Part shown: in pieces, positions 38,858 through 49,652 of the stretch | Numbering within the stretch: position 1 is the stretch's first letter | How the letters are laid out: each line of letters opens with the position of its first letter | From: Rhodospirillales bacterium BBD 1991-14 | GTDB taxonomy: Bacteria > Pseudomonadota > Alphaproteobacteria > Kiloniellales > Kiloniellaceae | Direction of reading: 5' to 3' | Length of the DNA: 62,948 nucleotides | NCBI GenBank assembly: GCA_001657395.1 | Contig: LYSY01000013.1 | Coordinates: 1 to 62,948 of the forward strand | Made by a program: the position numbers and the translations under genes | Notes under the pieces: model-generated | The model's database searches: none | Seen by the model: the letters and a program-made list of their open reading frames with translations, nothing else | What the model was told of the DNA's origin: nothing

Positions 38858-39298
38858 ATGGATCAGCTCGAACGCCCGCCGGAGATCATCTGGGATGACC
38901 GGCGTGCCTGGTTCGAGAGGCAGGAGGCGCAGCATGCGGCAGCGGGTGCAGCGGCGCCCAGCGAACAGGCCTGCGCTCTGATGATCGACCTGCAGGCCGT
39001 GTTCTGCGCCGGCGCCTGGGCCGCTACCGTGATTCTGGCCTATGCCATCGCCGAGGCGCAAAGCAGCAAGCGTGCGACCCGTCCGCAGGGTGTAGGCGAG
39101 GGCGACTGGAAATGGCTGCGCGCCCTGCGCAACAGGCTGGTCCACGAGAACCCCGGGAAGGCCGCCTTCACCGTGGAGGACCAGTGGATGCGCCGTACGC
39201 TCTGGGAGGAGCGCGCGCGCCGCGCCGTGGTCATCGCTTTTGCCGCCCTTTATCCTGCCCCGGAGGGCAGCGATGCAGGGCAAAAGGCGGATCAATGA
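38858..39298 (+). CDS. Small HEPN-like protein, unknown
   Basis: The 146-residue, mostly helical protein has the motif [11 protein letters not shown], an R-x4-H pattern (R-N-R-L-V-H) like HEPN-domain proteins, some of which are RNases or toxin components. Other recognisable parts are [20 protein letters not shown] (perhaps a buried helix) and [14 protein letters not shown]. Its ATG-TGA overlap with acyP and position 39 bp after pccA indicate one operon. HEPN membership is inferred from a short motif only, and no antitoxin partner is visible. The start could be a little downstream. Confidence 0.6.
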   Translation: MDQLERPPEIIWDDRRAWFERQEAQHAAAGAAAPSEQACALMIDLQAVFCAGAWAATVILAYAIAEAQSSKRATRPQGVGEGDWKWLRALRNRLVHENPGKAAFTVEDQWMRRTLWEERARRAVVIAFAALYPAPEGSDAGQKADQ

Positions 39299-39573
39299 CG
39301 AAGACGGTTCGGGTGGAAATATCAGGGCGGGTCCAGGGTGTCTGGTTCCGGGCCTGGACCGAGGCCACCGCCAAGGCCAAGGGGCTGGACGGCTGGGTCC
39401 GCAATCGCCGCGACGGCTCGGTCGAGGCGGTGTTCTCCGGGGATGCCGCGGCCGTGGATGCCATGCTGGAAGCCTGCTGGCAGGGCCCGCAGCATGCCGC
39501 GGTCGCAGCGGTGGACCGCTATGACCACGATGTCCCGATCGACCCCGGTTTCATGGTGAAGCCGACGGCCTGA
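39295..39573 (+). CDS. acyP: Acylphosphatase
   Basis: The start at 39295 overlaps the preceding stop (ATGA) and gives 92 residues; the frame upstream is unsupported. The family signature [12 protein letters not shown] contains catalytic Arg19, and [14 protein letters not shown] contains Asn37. Acylphosphatase hydrolyses acyl phosphates such as acetyl phosphate or carbamoyl phosphate. The operon with pccA suggests a housekeeping link to carboxyphosphate-type or acyl-phosphate metabolites, but this is inference. Confidence 0.95.
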   Translation: MTKTVRVEISGRVQGVWFRAWTEATAKAKGLDGWVRNRRDGSVEAVFSGDAAAVDAMLEACWQGPQHAAVAAVDRYDHDVPIDPGFMVKPTA

Positions 39574-39611
39574 GGCCCCGGCGATGCGTGCGGGGAAGGG
39601 GCTGCATATTT

Positions 39612-39633
39612 TATTTCCATAATTCTAGAAATA
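39612..39633. promoter_or_regulatory. Candidate ArsR-family operator
   Basis: Inverted arms TATTTC (39612-39617) and GAAATA (39628-39633) with a 10-base AT-rich spacer lie about 40 bp before the regulator start. The layout is like operators of metal-sensing ArsR/SmtB proteins, so autoregulation of regulator and permease is likely. Confidence 0.5.
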
Positions 39634-39672
39634 TCGTTGACTCAGCATGAAGCTTCGACTAACGTTCGAATC

Positions 39673-39999
39673 ATGGACGTGAATCAAGCTGCACGCTGCC
39701 TCGAAAAGCTCGGCAACCCGCTCCGCCTGGAGGTCTTTCGCCTTCTTGTCCGGGCCGGGCAGGACGGGCTTCCGGTGGGCGAGATCCAGGCGCACCTGGG
39801 GGTGCCGGCCTCGACGCTCTCCCATCACATCGCCCATCTGGTCAACGCTGGCCTTGTGGCGCAGGAGCGCGAAGGGCGCCAACTGATCTGCCGCCCGGAC
39901 TTCCAGCTCATGGACGGGCTGATCGCGTTTTTGACATCCGAATGCTGCAGCCTGGAGCGCAGCGCGGCGCCGGCAACGGAAGAGCGCAAAGCCGGGTAG
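39673..39999 (+). CDS. ArsR-family transcriptional regulator
   Basis: ATG 39673 gives 108 residues; the upstream TTG at 39637 would extend it over the operator. The winged HTH reads KLGNPLRLEVFRLLVRAGQD, then VGEIQAHLGVPASTLSHHIA, HLVNAGLVAQEREGRQLIC (each a part). The C-terminal SECCSLE has adjacent cysteines that could bind arsenite or another thiophilic metal. Such proteins repress and release DNA on metal binding. It is followed 70 bp later by a permease gene, its probable target. Confidence 0.88.
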   Translation: MDVNQAARCLEKLGNPLRLEVFRLLVRAGQDGLPVGEIQAHLGVPASTLSHHIAHLVNAGLVAQEREGRQLICRPDFQLMDGLIAFLTSECCSLERSAAPATEERKAG

Positions 40000-40069
40000 A
40001 GCCGAGTTTTTTTGACCTGACTCTTCGATGATCCTGGAAGGGTCGAAAGTAAATCGAAAGGACGCACCG

Positions 40070-41137
40070 ATGACCAGCCTTGCTTCCACCATGACCGGCG
40101 TCGCTTCAGGAGTCTTCTCGCGGGCCCGCAGTCTCGACCGGGTCTGGCTTGCGCTTCTGCTGCTCTTCGCCGGTCTTGCGCTGGTCGTGCCGCAGCAGGC
40201 GGTGGCGAGCTTCGGCTTTATGGTGGATGCCTTCCTTTGGCTGCTGCCCTTTCTCCTCCTTTCGGTGGTGCTCGCCGCCTGGCTGAAGGCGGCGGGGGCG
40301 GACGGGCTGATCGCCGGGGTGACCAGCCGCTCCGCGCCGGCGGCCATTGTCATCGCGGCCCTGGCCGGTGCGCTTTCGCCCTTCTGTTCCTGCGGCGTGG
40401 TGCCGCTGATGGCGGCGCTGTTGCTGGCCGGGGTGCCCCTGGCGCCGGTGCTGGCCTTCTGCGTTGCCTCGCCGCTGATGGACCCGGAACAGTTCGTGCT
40501 GATGGTGGCGACGCTGGGCCTGCCGTTCACCCTTACCAAGACTCTTGCCGCCATGGGGCTCGGCCTTGCCGCCGGCTTCGCCACCCTGGCCCTGCAGCGT
40601 GCCGGCTTCTTCGCCGAGCCGCTGAAGGCGGCGCGCGGCTGCGGCGGCTGCGGCACGCCGGGCCTGCCCGACCAGGGGCTACGCTGGGCCTTCTGGTCGG
40701 AGGCGCCGCGCCGCCAAGCCTTCGCGAAGGAGGCGCGCAGCACGACCCTTTTCCTAAGCAAGTGGCTGCTGCTGGCCTTCGCCCTGGAAAGCCTGATGGT
40801 GGCCTGGGTGCCGGCCAGCCTAGTGGCGGAGACCCTGGGCGGCCAGGGCTGGCAGGCCATTCCCCTGGCGGTGGCCGTCGGCGTGCCGGCCTATCTGAAC
40901 GGCTTCGCCGCAATCCCGCTGATCGGCGAACTCATGGCGATGGGCATGGCTCCGGGCGCGGCCCTGACCTTCCTCATCGCCGGCGGCGTCACCTCGCTGC
41001 CCGCCGCCATGGCGGTCTTCGCCCTGGTCCGGCGCACGGTGTTCTTCTGGTATCTGGCGGTGGCCCTGACCGGGTCGCTGTTGGTGGGAACGGTGGTGCA
41101 GAGCCTCGTCGTCTTCGCCGGCGTGGCCATCCGCTGA
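40070..41137 (+). CDS. Permease of the DUF318/ArsP (YraQ) family
   Basis: ATG 40070, preceded by GAAAGGA, gives 355 residues; the upstream frame starts at 40028. About eight hydrophobic helices are seen in two halves. The family motif AGALSPFCSCGVVPLMAALL lies in the first, and GVPAYLNGFAAIPLIGELMA in the second. A cysteine-rich cytoplasmic loop, ARGCGGCGTPG, lies between them. Family members include ArsP, which exports methylated trivalent arsenicals. With the ArsR-type regulator upstream, metalloid efflux is the likely role (inference). Confidence 0.85.
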   Translation: MTSLASTMTGVASGVFSRARSLDRVWLALLLLFAGLALVVPQQAVASFGFMVDAFLWLLPFLLLSVVLAAWLKAAGADGLIAGVTSRSAPAAIVIAALAGALSPFCSCGVVPLMAALLLAGVPLAPVLAFCVASPLMDPEQFVLMVATLGLPFTLTKTLAAMGLGLAAGFATLALQRAGFFAEPLKAARGCGGCGTPGLPDQGLRWAFWSEAPRRQAFAKEARSTTLFLSKWLLLAFALESLMVAWVPASLVAETLGGQGWQAIPLAVAVGVPAYLNGFAAIPLIGELMAMGMAPGAALTFLIAGGVTSLPAAMAVFALVRRTVFFWYLAVALTGSLLVGTVVQSLVVFAGVAIR

Positions 41138-41153
41138 CGGTCGGGTTCAAACC

Positions 41154-41852
41154 TCAGCCGGGCTTGAAGACCGCGTCGAAGGTGCCGCGCAGGGCCGCAT
41201 CCAAATCCGCCATGCCGACCGGCAGGCCGAGATCGACCAGGGAGGTCACGCCGTGTTCGGAAACGCCGCAGGGAACGATGCCGCTGAAGTGGTCCAGCTC
41301 GGGCTCCACGTTGATGGCAAGGCCGTGGTAGGTGACCCAGCGGCGGATGCGCACGCCGATGGCGGCGATCTTGTCCTCGCGCGGCCCGAGCGCCCCGTCG
41401 TTGCGGGCGACCCAGATGCCGACGCGTCCCTCGCGGCGCTCTCCCGCGACTGAGAATTGCGCCAGGCTGCGGATGATCCACTCCTCGAGGTCGTGGACGT
41501 AGCGCCGGAGGTCCGGCGTGCGGCGCTTCAGATCCAGCATCACGTAGACGACCCGCTGCCCGGGCCCGTGATAGGTGAACTCGCCGCCGCGCCCGGTCTC
41601 GAAGACCGGAAAGCGGTCGGGCTGCAGCAGATCCTCGCGCCGGGCCGAGGTGCCGGCGGTGTAGAGCGGCGGATGCTCGACCAGCCAGATCAGTTCCGGC
41701 GCGCTCCCGGCACGGATCTCCGCCACCCGGCGTTCCATGAAGGCGACGGCATCGGGATAGGCGGTCAGCCCGGGCTCGACGCGCCATTCCGGCGCTGCGG
41801 TAGGGTCTGTTACCGCCCCGGCGGCGGTGGCATCCATGGCGGGCAGGGTCAT
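41154..41852 (-). CDS. lipB: Octanoyl-[ACP]:protein N-octanoyltransferase
   Basis: The 232-residue enzyme moves octanoyl groups from ACP to lipoyl domains, the first step in lipoate synthesis. It has [37 protein letters not shown], Lys161 in [13 protein letters not shown] and catalytic Cys195 in [15 protein letters not shown]. About 20 residues lie before the family domain, so the true start could be later. It is convergent with the permease (16 bp) and divergent from maeB. Confidence 0.95.
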   Translation of the reverse strand: MTLPAMDATAAGAVTDPTAAPEWRVEPGLTAYPDAVAFMERRVAEIRAGSAPELIWLVEHPPLYTAGTSARREDLLQPDRFPVFETGRGGEFTYHGPGQRVVYVMLDLKRRTPDLRRYVHDLEEWIIRSLAQFSVAGERREGRVGIWVARNDGALGPREDKIAAIGVRIRRWVTYHGLAINVEPELDHFSGIVPCGVSEHGVTSLVDLGLPVGMADLDAALRGTFDAVFKPG

Positions 41853-42069
41853 GACTGAGGAAGATAGCCGCTGGCCGGCGAAATGCCACCGCTTTCCCGC
41901 TGTCTTTGCCCTGGGCCCGTCGCAGCCGGCGTCAACGGCCGCCCCGGGGCGACTGAGGCTTGCACTCCAGCGCAGCCGCGGTCATCTTCTGACCGGCCCT
42001 CGCTTCGCGCCGGGCTTGCGGTGTGCAAAGAAAAAGAAATCAGACGGTTACCAGACTGGGGGAGATGGC

Positions 42070-44349
<2,280 letters not shown>

Positions 44350-44357
44350 GGCCGCCC

Positions 44358-45761
44358 ATGGCGAAGACGCCGCCCGAGCGCGAGGAGACCGATCCCTGGC
44401 TGCCGGAAGTCCAGCCTGACAGCTACGGGATATCGGCCGACCTCGTCCGCACGGTATCGGAGGCCTTGGAGCGCGGTGACGAGGCCGAGGCGCGGCAGCT
44501 GGCCACGGACCTCCACGAGGCCGACCTTGCCGATCTGCTGGAGAACCTCGACCGCGACGACCGGCCGCGCCTGATCCGGATCCTTGGCGACGCCTTCGAT
44601 CTGGAGGTTCTCACCTACCTGGACAGTTCGCTGCGCGAAGACATTATCGAAGCGCTGGAGCCGCGCCAGCTGGCGGACTCGCTGTCCGACCTGGACAGTG
44701 ACGATGCGGTCGACATCTTCGAAGATCTCGATCAAGAGGCGCAGCGCGAAGTCCTGGAAGCGCTGCCGCGGGCCGACCGCATTGCGCTGGAGGAAAGCCT
44801 CAGCTTTCCCGAGGACTCTGCCGGCCGCATCATGCAACGCGAGGTCCTGGCCGTGCCGTCGTCCTGGACGGTGGGCCAGACCATCGACTACATGCGCGCC
44901 GCCAAGGATCTGCCGGACGACTTCTACGACCTCTACATCGTCGACCCGAAGCACCAGCCGATCGGCTTCGTGCCGCTCAGCCGCGCCATGCGGACCAAGC
45001 GCCCCGTCGCGCTGACCGACATCATGACTGATGACATGAAGGTCGTTCCTATCGAGATGGACCAGGAGGAGGTCGCCTACCTGTTCCGCCAGTACGGGCT
45101 GGTATCGGCGCCGGTCGTCGACGGGGCCGGGCGGCTGATCGGCGTGGTCACGGTGGACGATGTGGTCCACATCATCGACGAAGAGGCCGAGGAGGATCTG
45201 CTGAAGCTGGCCGGCGTTCAGGAAGCCGACCTCTACAGCGCCGTCCTCGACACCACACGCTCGCGGTTCTCCTGGCTGCTGGTCAATCTCTTCACTGCGG
45301 TCGCCGCCTCGCTGGTGATCGCCATCTTCGAAGAGACCATCGAGCGCGTGGTGGCCCTGGCGGTGCTGATGCCCATCGTCGCCTCCATGGGCGGCAATGC
45401 CGGCACCCAGACCCTGACGGTAGCGGTGCGCGCGATCGCCATGCGCGATCTCAGTGCAGGCAACGCCTGGCGCTTCGTCGGCAAGGAGGTCCTGGTCGGC
45501 CTGGCGAACGGGCTGATCTTCGCCGTGCTGGCGGGGCTGTTGGCCTGGGTCTGGTTCGATGCGCCGATGATCGGCGCCATTATCGCCGCGGCCATGGTGA
45601 TCAATCTCGTGGTGGCGACCCTCTCCGGGGCCCTGGTGCCCCTGGGCCTGGAGAAACTGGGCGTCGACCCGGCCGTCGCCTCCAGCGTGGTGCTGACGAC
45701 GGTCACCGATGTGATCGGCTTTTTCGCCTTCCTGGGATTGGCCGCGCTGCTGTTGTTCTGA
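44358..45761 (+). CDS. mgtE: Magnesium transporter MgtE
   Basis: The 467-residue protein has the cytosolic N domain of Asp/Leu-rich repeats (HEADLADLLENLDRDDRPRL), two CBS domains (PEDSAGRIMQREVLAVPSSW starts the first; TDIMTDDMKVVPIEM the second) and a C-terminal membrane domain with MPIVASMGGNAGTQTLTVAV, the MgtE selectivity-region signature. Cytosolic Mg2+ bound between N and CBS closes the channel in the Thermus structure. It lies 8 bp after maeB, whose enzyme needs divalent metal, so the two may be cotranscribed. Confidence 0.95.
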   Translation: MAKTPPEREETDPWLPEVQPDSYGISADLVRTVSEALERGDEAEARQLATDLHEADLADLLENLDRDDRPRLIRILGDAFDLEVLTYLDSSLREDIIEALEPRQLADSLSDLDSDDAVDIFEDLDQEAQREVLEALPRADRIALEESLSFPEDSAGRIMQREVLAVPSSWTVGQTIDYMRAAKDLPDDFYDLYIVDPKHQPIGFVPLSRAMRTKRPVALTDIMTDDMKVVPIEMDQEEVAYLFRQYGLVSAPVVDGAGRLIGVVTVDDVVHIIDEEAEEDLLKLAGVQEADLYSAVLDTTRSRFSWLLVNLFTAVAASLVIAIFEETIERVVALAVLMPIVASMGGNAGTQTLTVAVRAIAMRDLSAGNAWRFVGKEVLVGLANGLIFAVLAGLLAWVWFDAPMIGAIIAAAMVINLVVATLSGALVPLGLEKLGVDPAVASSVVLTTVTDVIGFFAFLGLAALLLF

Positions 45762-45800
45762 GGGCTCGGGCCGAGGGTGCCGAGCGGCCGGTGGCGGGGC

Positions 45801-46022
45801 TCAGTTCTTCTCGCGACCCTTGTTCGGCTGGAACTTCTTTGGGTCGTAGGGGTCGGGATTGACGGTATCGAGGCTGCCCTTGAGTTCCTCCAGGTCCAGC
45901 GACTCGATGTAGGCCTCACGCTCCAGCCTCTGCTGGCGCTCGGCCGCCGTCTCGCAGGCGGCGGTGAGGCCCATACCCGCCAGGGCGAGCAGCAGGCAAA
46001 AGGTGCGGGCAGGAACTGGCAT
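45801..46022 (-). CDS. Small lipoprotein, unknown
   Basis: The MPVPARTFCLLLALAGMGLT start gives 73 residues with lipobox LTAAC; the frame upstream is not supported. After lipid-anchoring the mature protein would be about 50 residues, acidic and helical (AERQQRLEREAYIESLDLEE, in part), ending in a basic tail. No family is recognised. It lies between mgtE and the thioesterase gene and is divergent from the latter. Confidence 0.7.
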   Translation of the reverse strand: MPVPARTFCLLLALAGMGLTAACETAAERQQRLEREAYIESLDLEELKGSLDTVNPDPYDPKKFQPNKGREKN

Positions 46023-46188
46023 TCCAAGCAATCCAATTCGGGCGTCAGGAGCTCCGGCGGCAGCGCAGCCGCCAGCCGCGCTGACTATCGCGTTTTCGCC
46101 GGGGCTTCGCAAGCCGCCAAAGCTGGCTATGGTGACGGGCCGCGCCGCAGGCATTTGCTTGTTCTTATCAGGGGAGGTGTCCTGACCC

Positions 46189-46650
46189 ATGCCCGCCTAT
46201 CAGCCCCAGGACCCGGACTTCGCAGACCGGGTCCGGGAGAGTTTCGCCCGGCAACGCATCATGGATCTGCTGGGGGCCCGCATGACGCGGGTCGAGCCGG
46301 GAGAGGTCGAGATCGAACTGCCCTTTCGGCCCGATCTCTGCCAGCAGCACGGTTTCTTTCACGCCGGTGTCACCAGCACGATCGCGGACTCCGCCGGCGG
46401 CTATGCGGGCTTCAGCCTGTTTCCCGCCGATGCCTCCGTGCTGACGGTGGAATTCAAGGTCAATCTGTTGGCGCCGGCCGATGGCGACCTGCTGCGCGCC
46501 GTCGGCCGTGTGATCAAGACAGGCCGGACCCTGACGGTCACGGAGGCGGAGGTCACGGTGGTCAAGAACGGCAGCGCGTGCGCCTGCGCTCACATGATAC
46601 AGACCCTGATGTGCCTGCAGGGCCGCCCCGACATGCCGGCGGCGGGCTAG
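46189..46650 (+). CDS. PaaI-type hotdog-fold thioesterase
   Basis: The 153-residue protein has the PaaI/YigI signature QQHGFFHAGVTSTIADSAGG (in part), with the GFFHAG-type loop and active-site Asp. The strand pair SVLTVEFKVNLLAPADGDLL and the C-terminal part complete a single hotdog fold. Such enzymes hydrolyse acyl-CoA thioesters, often aromatic or dead-end CoA esters. It precedes the isovaleryl-CoA dehydrogenase by 103 bp, so it may clear misacylated CoA from leucine catabolism (inference). Confidence 0.88.
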   Translation: MPAYQPQDPDFADRVRESFARQRIMDLLGARMTRVEPGEVEIELPFRPDLCQQHGFFHAGVTSTIADSAGGYAGFSLFPADASVLTVEFKVNLLAPADGDLLRAVGRVIKTGRTLTVTEAEVTVVKNGSACACAHMIQTLMCLQGRPDMPAAG

Positions 46651-46753
46651 CCCCGCAGCGGCGCTCTCCGCAATCTGCCGCTTGCCTCTGGCGGGGCGGG
46701 GGCCAAGCGCTTAGAGTGCGCGAAAACCGGAACTCGAGCGAGCGGCAGGGCCC

Positions 46754-47926
46754 ATGATCCCCAACCAGATCCCCAGTCTGAACTTCGACCTCGGCGAGAC
46801 CGCCGACATGCTGCGCGACACCGTGATGAGCTTCGCCTCCGAGGAGATTGCGCCCCTGGCCGAGGAGGTCGACCGCACCGACAGCTTTCCGCGCCAGCTC
46901 TGGCCGAAGATGGGGGCCTTGGGTCTGCACGGCCTGACGGTGGACGAGGACTATGGCGGCGCCGGCATGGGCTATCTTGAACACTGCGTGGCGATGGAGG
47001 AGGTGAGCCGCGCCTCGGCCTCCGTCGGTCTCAGCTACGGTGCCCACTCCAACCTCTGCATCAACCAGATCCGCCGCAACGGCAACGAGGACCAGAAGCG
47101 CCGCTACCTTCCCAAGCTGATCTCCGGCGAACATGTCGGGGCCCTGGCCATGAGCGAGCCCGGCGCCGGCTCTGACGTGGTGGGCATGCGCACCCGCGCC
47201 GACAAGAAGGGTGATCGCTACGTCCTCAACGGCAGCAAGATGTGGATCACCAACTGCGACGAGGCCGACACCCTGGTGATCTATGCCAAGACCGACCCGG
47301 ACGCGGGACCGCGGGGGATCACGGCCTTCCTGGTGGAAAAGGGCTTCGAGGGCTTCTCCATCGCCCAGAAGCTGGACAAGCTGGGCATGCGCGGCTCGCC
47401 CACCGGCGAGCTGCTGTTCGAGGACTGCGAGGTGCCGGAGGAAAACGTTCTCGGCGCGGTGGGCAAAGGCGTCAACGTGCTGATGAGCGGGCTCGACTAC
47501 GAGCGCGTGGTGCTGGCGGCCGGGCCCACCGGCATCATGCAGGCCTGCATGGACCTGGTCGTTCCCTACATTCACGAGCGCAAGCAGTTCGGCCAGGCGA
47601 TCGGCGAATTCCAGCTGATGCAGGGCAAGATTGCCGACATGTACACCACCATGAATGCGGCCAAGTCCTACGTCTATGCGGTCGCCAAGGCCTGCGACCG
47701 CGGCGAGACGACCCGCAAGGATGCCGCCGGCGCCATTCTCTATGCCGCCGAGAAAGCCACCTGGATGGCCCTGGAGACGATCCAGACCCTGGGCGGCAAC
47801 GGCTATATCAACGACTATCCCGCCGGGCGGCTGCTGCGCGACGCCAAGCTCTACGAAATCGGCGCCGGCACCAGCGAGATCCGCCGCATGCTCATCGGCC
47901 GCGAGCTGTTCGAGGAAACCCGCTAG
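46754..47926 (+). CDS. Isovaleryl-CoA dehydrogenase
   Basis: At 390 residues this acyl-CoA dehydrogenase resembles isovaleryl-CoA dehydrogenase of leucine degradation. Key features are [52 protein letters not shown], and catalytic Glu250 in [14 protein letters not shown], at the site used in isovaleryl rather than short-chain enzymes. FAD and substrate motifs [18 protein letters not shown] and [20 protein letters not shown] are present. No methylcrotonyl-CoA carboxylase genes follow here, unlike many liu clusters. The 228-bp spacer 47927-48154 has two GC-rich hairpins and no gene. Confidence 0.9.
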   Translation: MIPNQIPSLNFDLGETADMLRDTVMSFASEEIAPLAEEVDRTDSFPRQLWPKMGALGLHGLTVDEDYGGAGMGYLEHCVAMEEVSRASASVGLSYGAHSNLCINQIRRNGNEDQKRRYLPKLISGEHVGALAMSEPGAGSDVVGMRTRADKKGDRYVLNGSKMWITNCDEADTLVIYAKTDPDAGPRGITAFLVEKGFEGFSIAQKLDKLGMRGSPTGELLFEDCEVPEENVLGAVGKGVNVLMSGLDYERVVLAAGPTGIMQACMDLVVPYIHERKQFGQAIGEFQLMQGKIADMYTTMNAAKSYVYAVAKACDRGETTRKDAAGAILYAAEKATWMALETIQTLGGNGYINDYPAGRLLRDAKLYEIGAGTSEIRRMLIGRELFEETR

Positions 47927-48154
47927 GCCGCCGCTTTGATGCGCTCCTTGGAACGGAGAGCGCAGGGCCGCCGTGCGGCGGCGCAGCCGTTGCAGAGCGG
48001 ACAGATCGACCTCTAGCCCACCCCTTGTCCCTCCGTCACACAGCCTGAAACGTCGGCTTTCTGCGTGTTTTGCGTGTCGTGTCCTGGGGTGTTGTCTCCC
48101 GCGGCCAAGTGATGTTCTCTAGGCCGGGGAAACAGGGTGTCCAAGGAGCAGGCA

Positions 48155-48346
48155 ATGACCCTGGCGATGAAACCGGCCTGCGAGCGCTGTGGGAACGGGC
48201 TTGCGATGGACGGGGAAGCCTACATCTGCAGCTTTGAGTGCACTTTCTGTGCGGCCTGCGCCGGCGAACTGGCGCGATGCTGCCCGAACTGCGGCGGCGA
48301 ACTTGTGATCCGGCCACGGCGCGCGACGGAGCCCAAGCTGGCCTAG
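48155..48346 (+). CDS. DUF1272 zinc-ribbon-like small protein
   Basis: ATG 48155 with AAGGAG 8 bases upstream gives 63 residues. The protein is almost entirely cysteine pairs: ACERCGNGLAMDGEAYICSF, then ECTFCAACAGELARCCPNCG. This is the DUF1272 family (COG3813), which probably binds zinc. The function is unknown. It appears monocistronic. Confidence 0.9.
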   Translation: MTLAMKPACERCGNGLAMDGEAYICSFECTFCAACAGELARCCPNCGGELVIRPRRATEPKLA

Positions 48347-48437
48347 CGCGTCGCCGCTTGATGCAGGGGCGGCTTCACGGCCTTTGCCGCGCCTGACGGT
48401 CCTGTGAGATTTCGGTACGTTTTTTGGAGAGAGCGAT

Positions 48438-49118
48438 TTGCCCACAGTCTTGATTACCGGTGCCAACCGTGGCCTCGGCCTGGAGTTCGTCCGCTCCTTT
48501 GCGGCGGATGGCTGGCGCGTACATGCCTGCGCGCGCAATGTGGAAAAGGCCAAGGTCGTGCGCTCGATGGAGGGCGATGTCGTCTGCCACAAACTGGACG
48601 TGACCGACGGCCTGAAAGTGGCGAGCCTGGCGCGCGAGCTGGCGGAGGAGCCGCTGGACGTCCTTATCAACAATGCCGGCGTCTATGGGCCGCGGACGGG
48701 CTTTGGCGAGACCGACTTTCAGGAATGGGGGCCGGTGCTGCAGGTCAACACCGTTGCGCCCCTGCGCATGGTGGAGCGCTTCATGGGCATGCTGGAAAAA
48801 GGCGAGCGCAAGACCATCGTCAACATCTCCAGCCGCATGGGATCCATTGTCTCCAACGAGAGCGGCGGGGCCTACATCTACCGCAGTTCCAAGGCCGCCT
48901 TGAACATGGTCACCAAAGGCCTTTCCGTCGACCTGGAAGCCAAGGGCTTCACGGTGATCTCCTTTCATCCCGGCTGGGTACAGACCGACATGGGCGGGGA
49001 GAGCGCCGACATTCCCGCCGACGCCTCGATCGCGGGAATGCGGAAGGTCATCGCGGGTCTCTCGACCGCGGACAACGGCAAGTTCTTCAATTACGACGGC
49101 AGCGAGATTCCCTGGTAG
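48438..49118 (+). CDS. SDR family oxidoreductase (C-factor-like)
   Basis: TTG start preceded by TGGAGAGAG; no ATG lies near the N-terminus. The 226-residue protein has TVLITGANRGLGLEFVRSFA, NNAGVYGPRTGF and the catalytic set in NISSRMGSIVSNESGGAYIY plus RSSKAALN, the sniffer/C-factor type of short SDR using NADPH. The substrate is unknown. It begins a run of three genes (SDR, DUF3291, PhyH) with gaps of 32 and 4 bp, so they are probably one operon. Confidence 0.9.
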   Translation: MPTVLITGANRGLGLEFVRSFAADGWRVHACARNVEKAKVVRSMEGDVVCHKLDVTDGLKVASLARELAEEPLDVLINNAGVYGPRTGFGETDFQEWGPVLQVNTVAPLRMVERFMGMLEKGERKTIVNISSRMGSIVSNESGGAYIYRSSKAALNMVTKGLSVDLEAKGFTVISFHPGWVQTDMGGESADIPADASIAGMRKVIAGLSTADNGKFFNYDGSEIPW

Positions 49119-49150
49119 GGTGCCGTGCCGATGCGATGATGGAGAGGGGC

Positions 49151-49648
49151 ATGCAGGGTTTTCATCTGGCGCAGATCAATGTCGGCCGGATCGTCGCGCC
49201 GATCGACGATCCCAGACTGGCGGACTTCGTTGCCCGGCTGGACGCGATCAACGCCCTGGCGGATCGTGATCCCGGCTTTGTCTGGCGCCTGCAGAGCGAC
49301 AGCGGCAATGCGACCGACATCCAGGTCTCCGCCGACCCCAACTTCATCGTCAACATGTCTCTCTGGCGTGATCTGGAGTCGCTCTTCACGTACGTCTACA
49401 AGACCGACCACACCAAGGTGATGGCGCAAAGGCGCAAATGGTTCGAGAAGCCGCGCGGCGCTTTCATGGCGCTCTGGTGGCTGCCGGCCGGTGAGATTCC
49501 GACTGTCGATGACGGCCTGGAGCGCGTTGCGCTGATCGACCGCCTTGGGCCGACGCCTGGGGCCTTCAGCTTCAAGGTGCCTTTTGACGCTGCCGGCCGC
49601 CCGGTAGAGCGCTCTGCGCTGCTGCGCACGCCAGAGCCCTGTCTCTAG
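49151..49648 (+). CDS. DUF3291 family protein
   Basis: ATG 49151, with GGAGAGGGG upstream, gives 165 residues; the long frame around it is not real. FHLAQINVGRIVAPIDDPRL, then PGFVWRLQSDSGNATDIQ and RRKWFEKPRGAFMALWWLPA are the DUF3291 features; the fold is dimeric alpha/beta barrel-like (ABM-like). Some relatives are annotated as monooxygenase-like, but no cofactor site is visible. It lies between an SDR and a PhyH-type dioxygenase, suggesting shared secondary oxidation chemistry (inference). Confidence 0.85.
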   Translation: MQGFHLAQINVGRIVAPIDDPRLADFVARLDAINALADRDPGFVWRLQSDSGNATDIQVSADPNFIVNMSLWRDLESLFTYVYKTDHTKVMAQRRKWFEKPRGAFMALWWLPAGEIPTVDDGLERVALIDRLGPTPGAFSFKVPFDAAGRPVERSALLRTPEPCL

Positions 49649-49652
49649 AGCC

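Noticed and set aside
36794-39295. 833-residue open frame on the minus strand opposite pccA
   Set aside because: It is antisense to a clear biotin-dependent carboxylase and has a His/Gly/Arg-rich translation with no domain, typical of a GC-rich shadow frame.
47941-47982. Hairpins after isovaleryl-CoA dehydrogenase as terminator
   Set aside because: Two GC-rich stems are present, but neither has a T-run, so an intrinsic terminator cannot be claimed.
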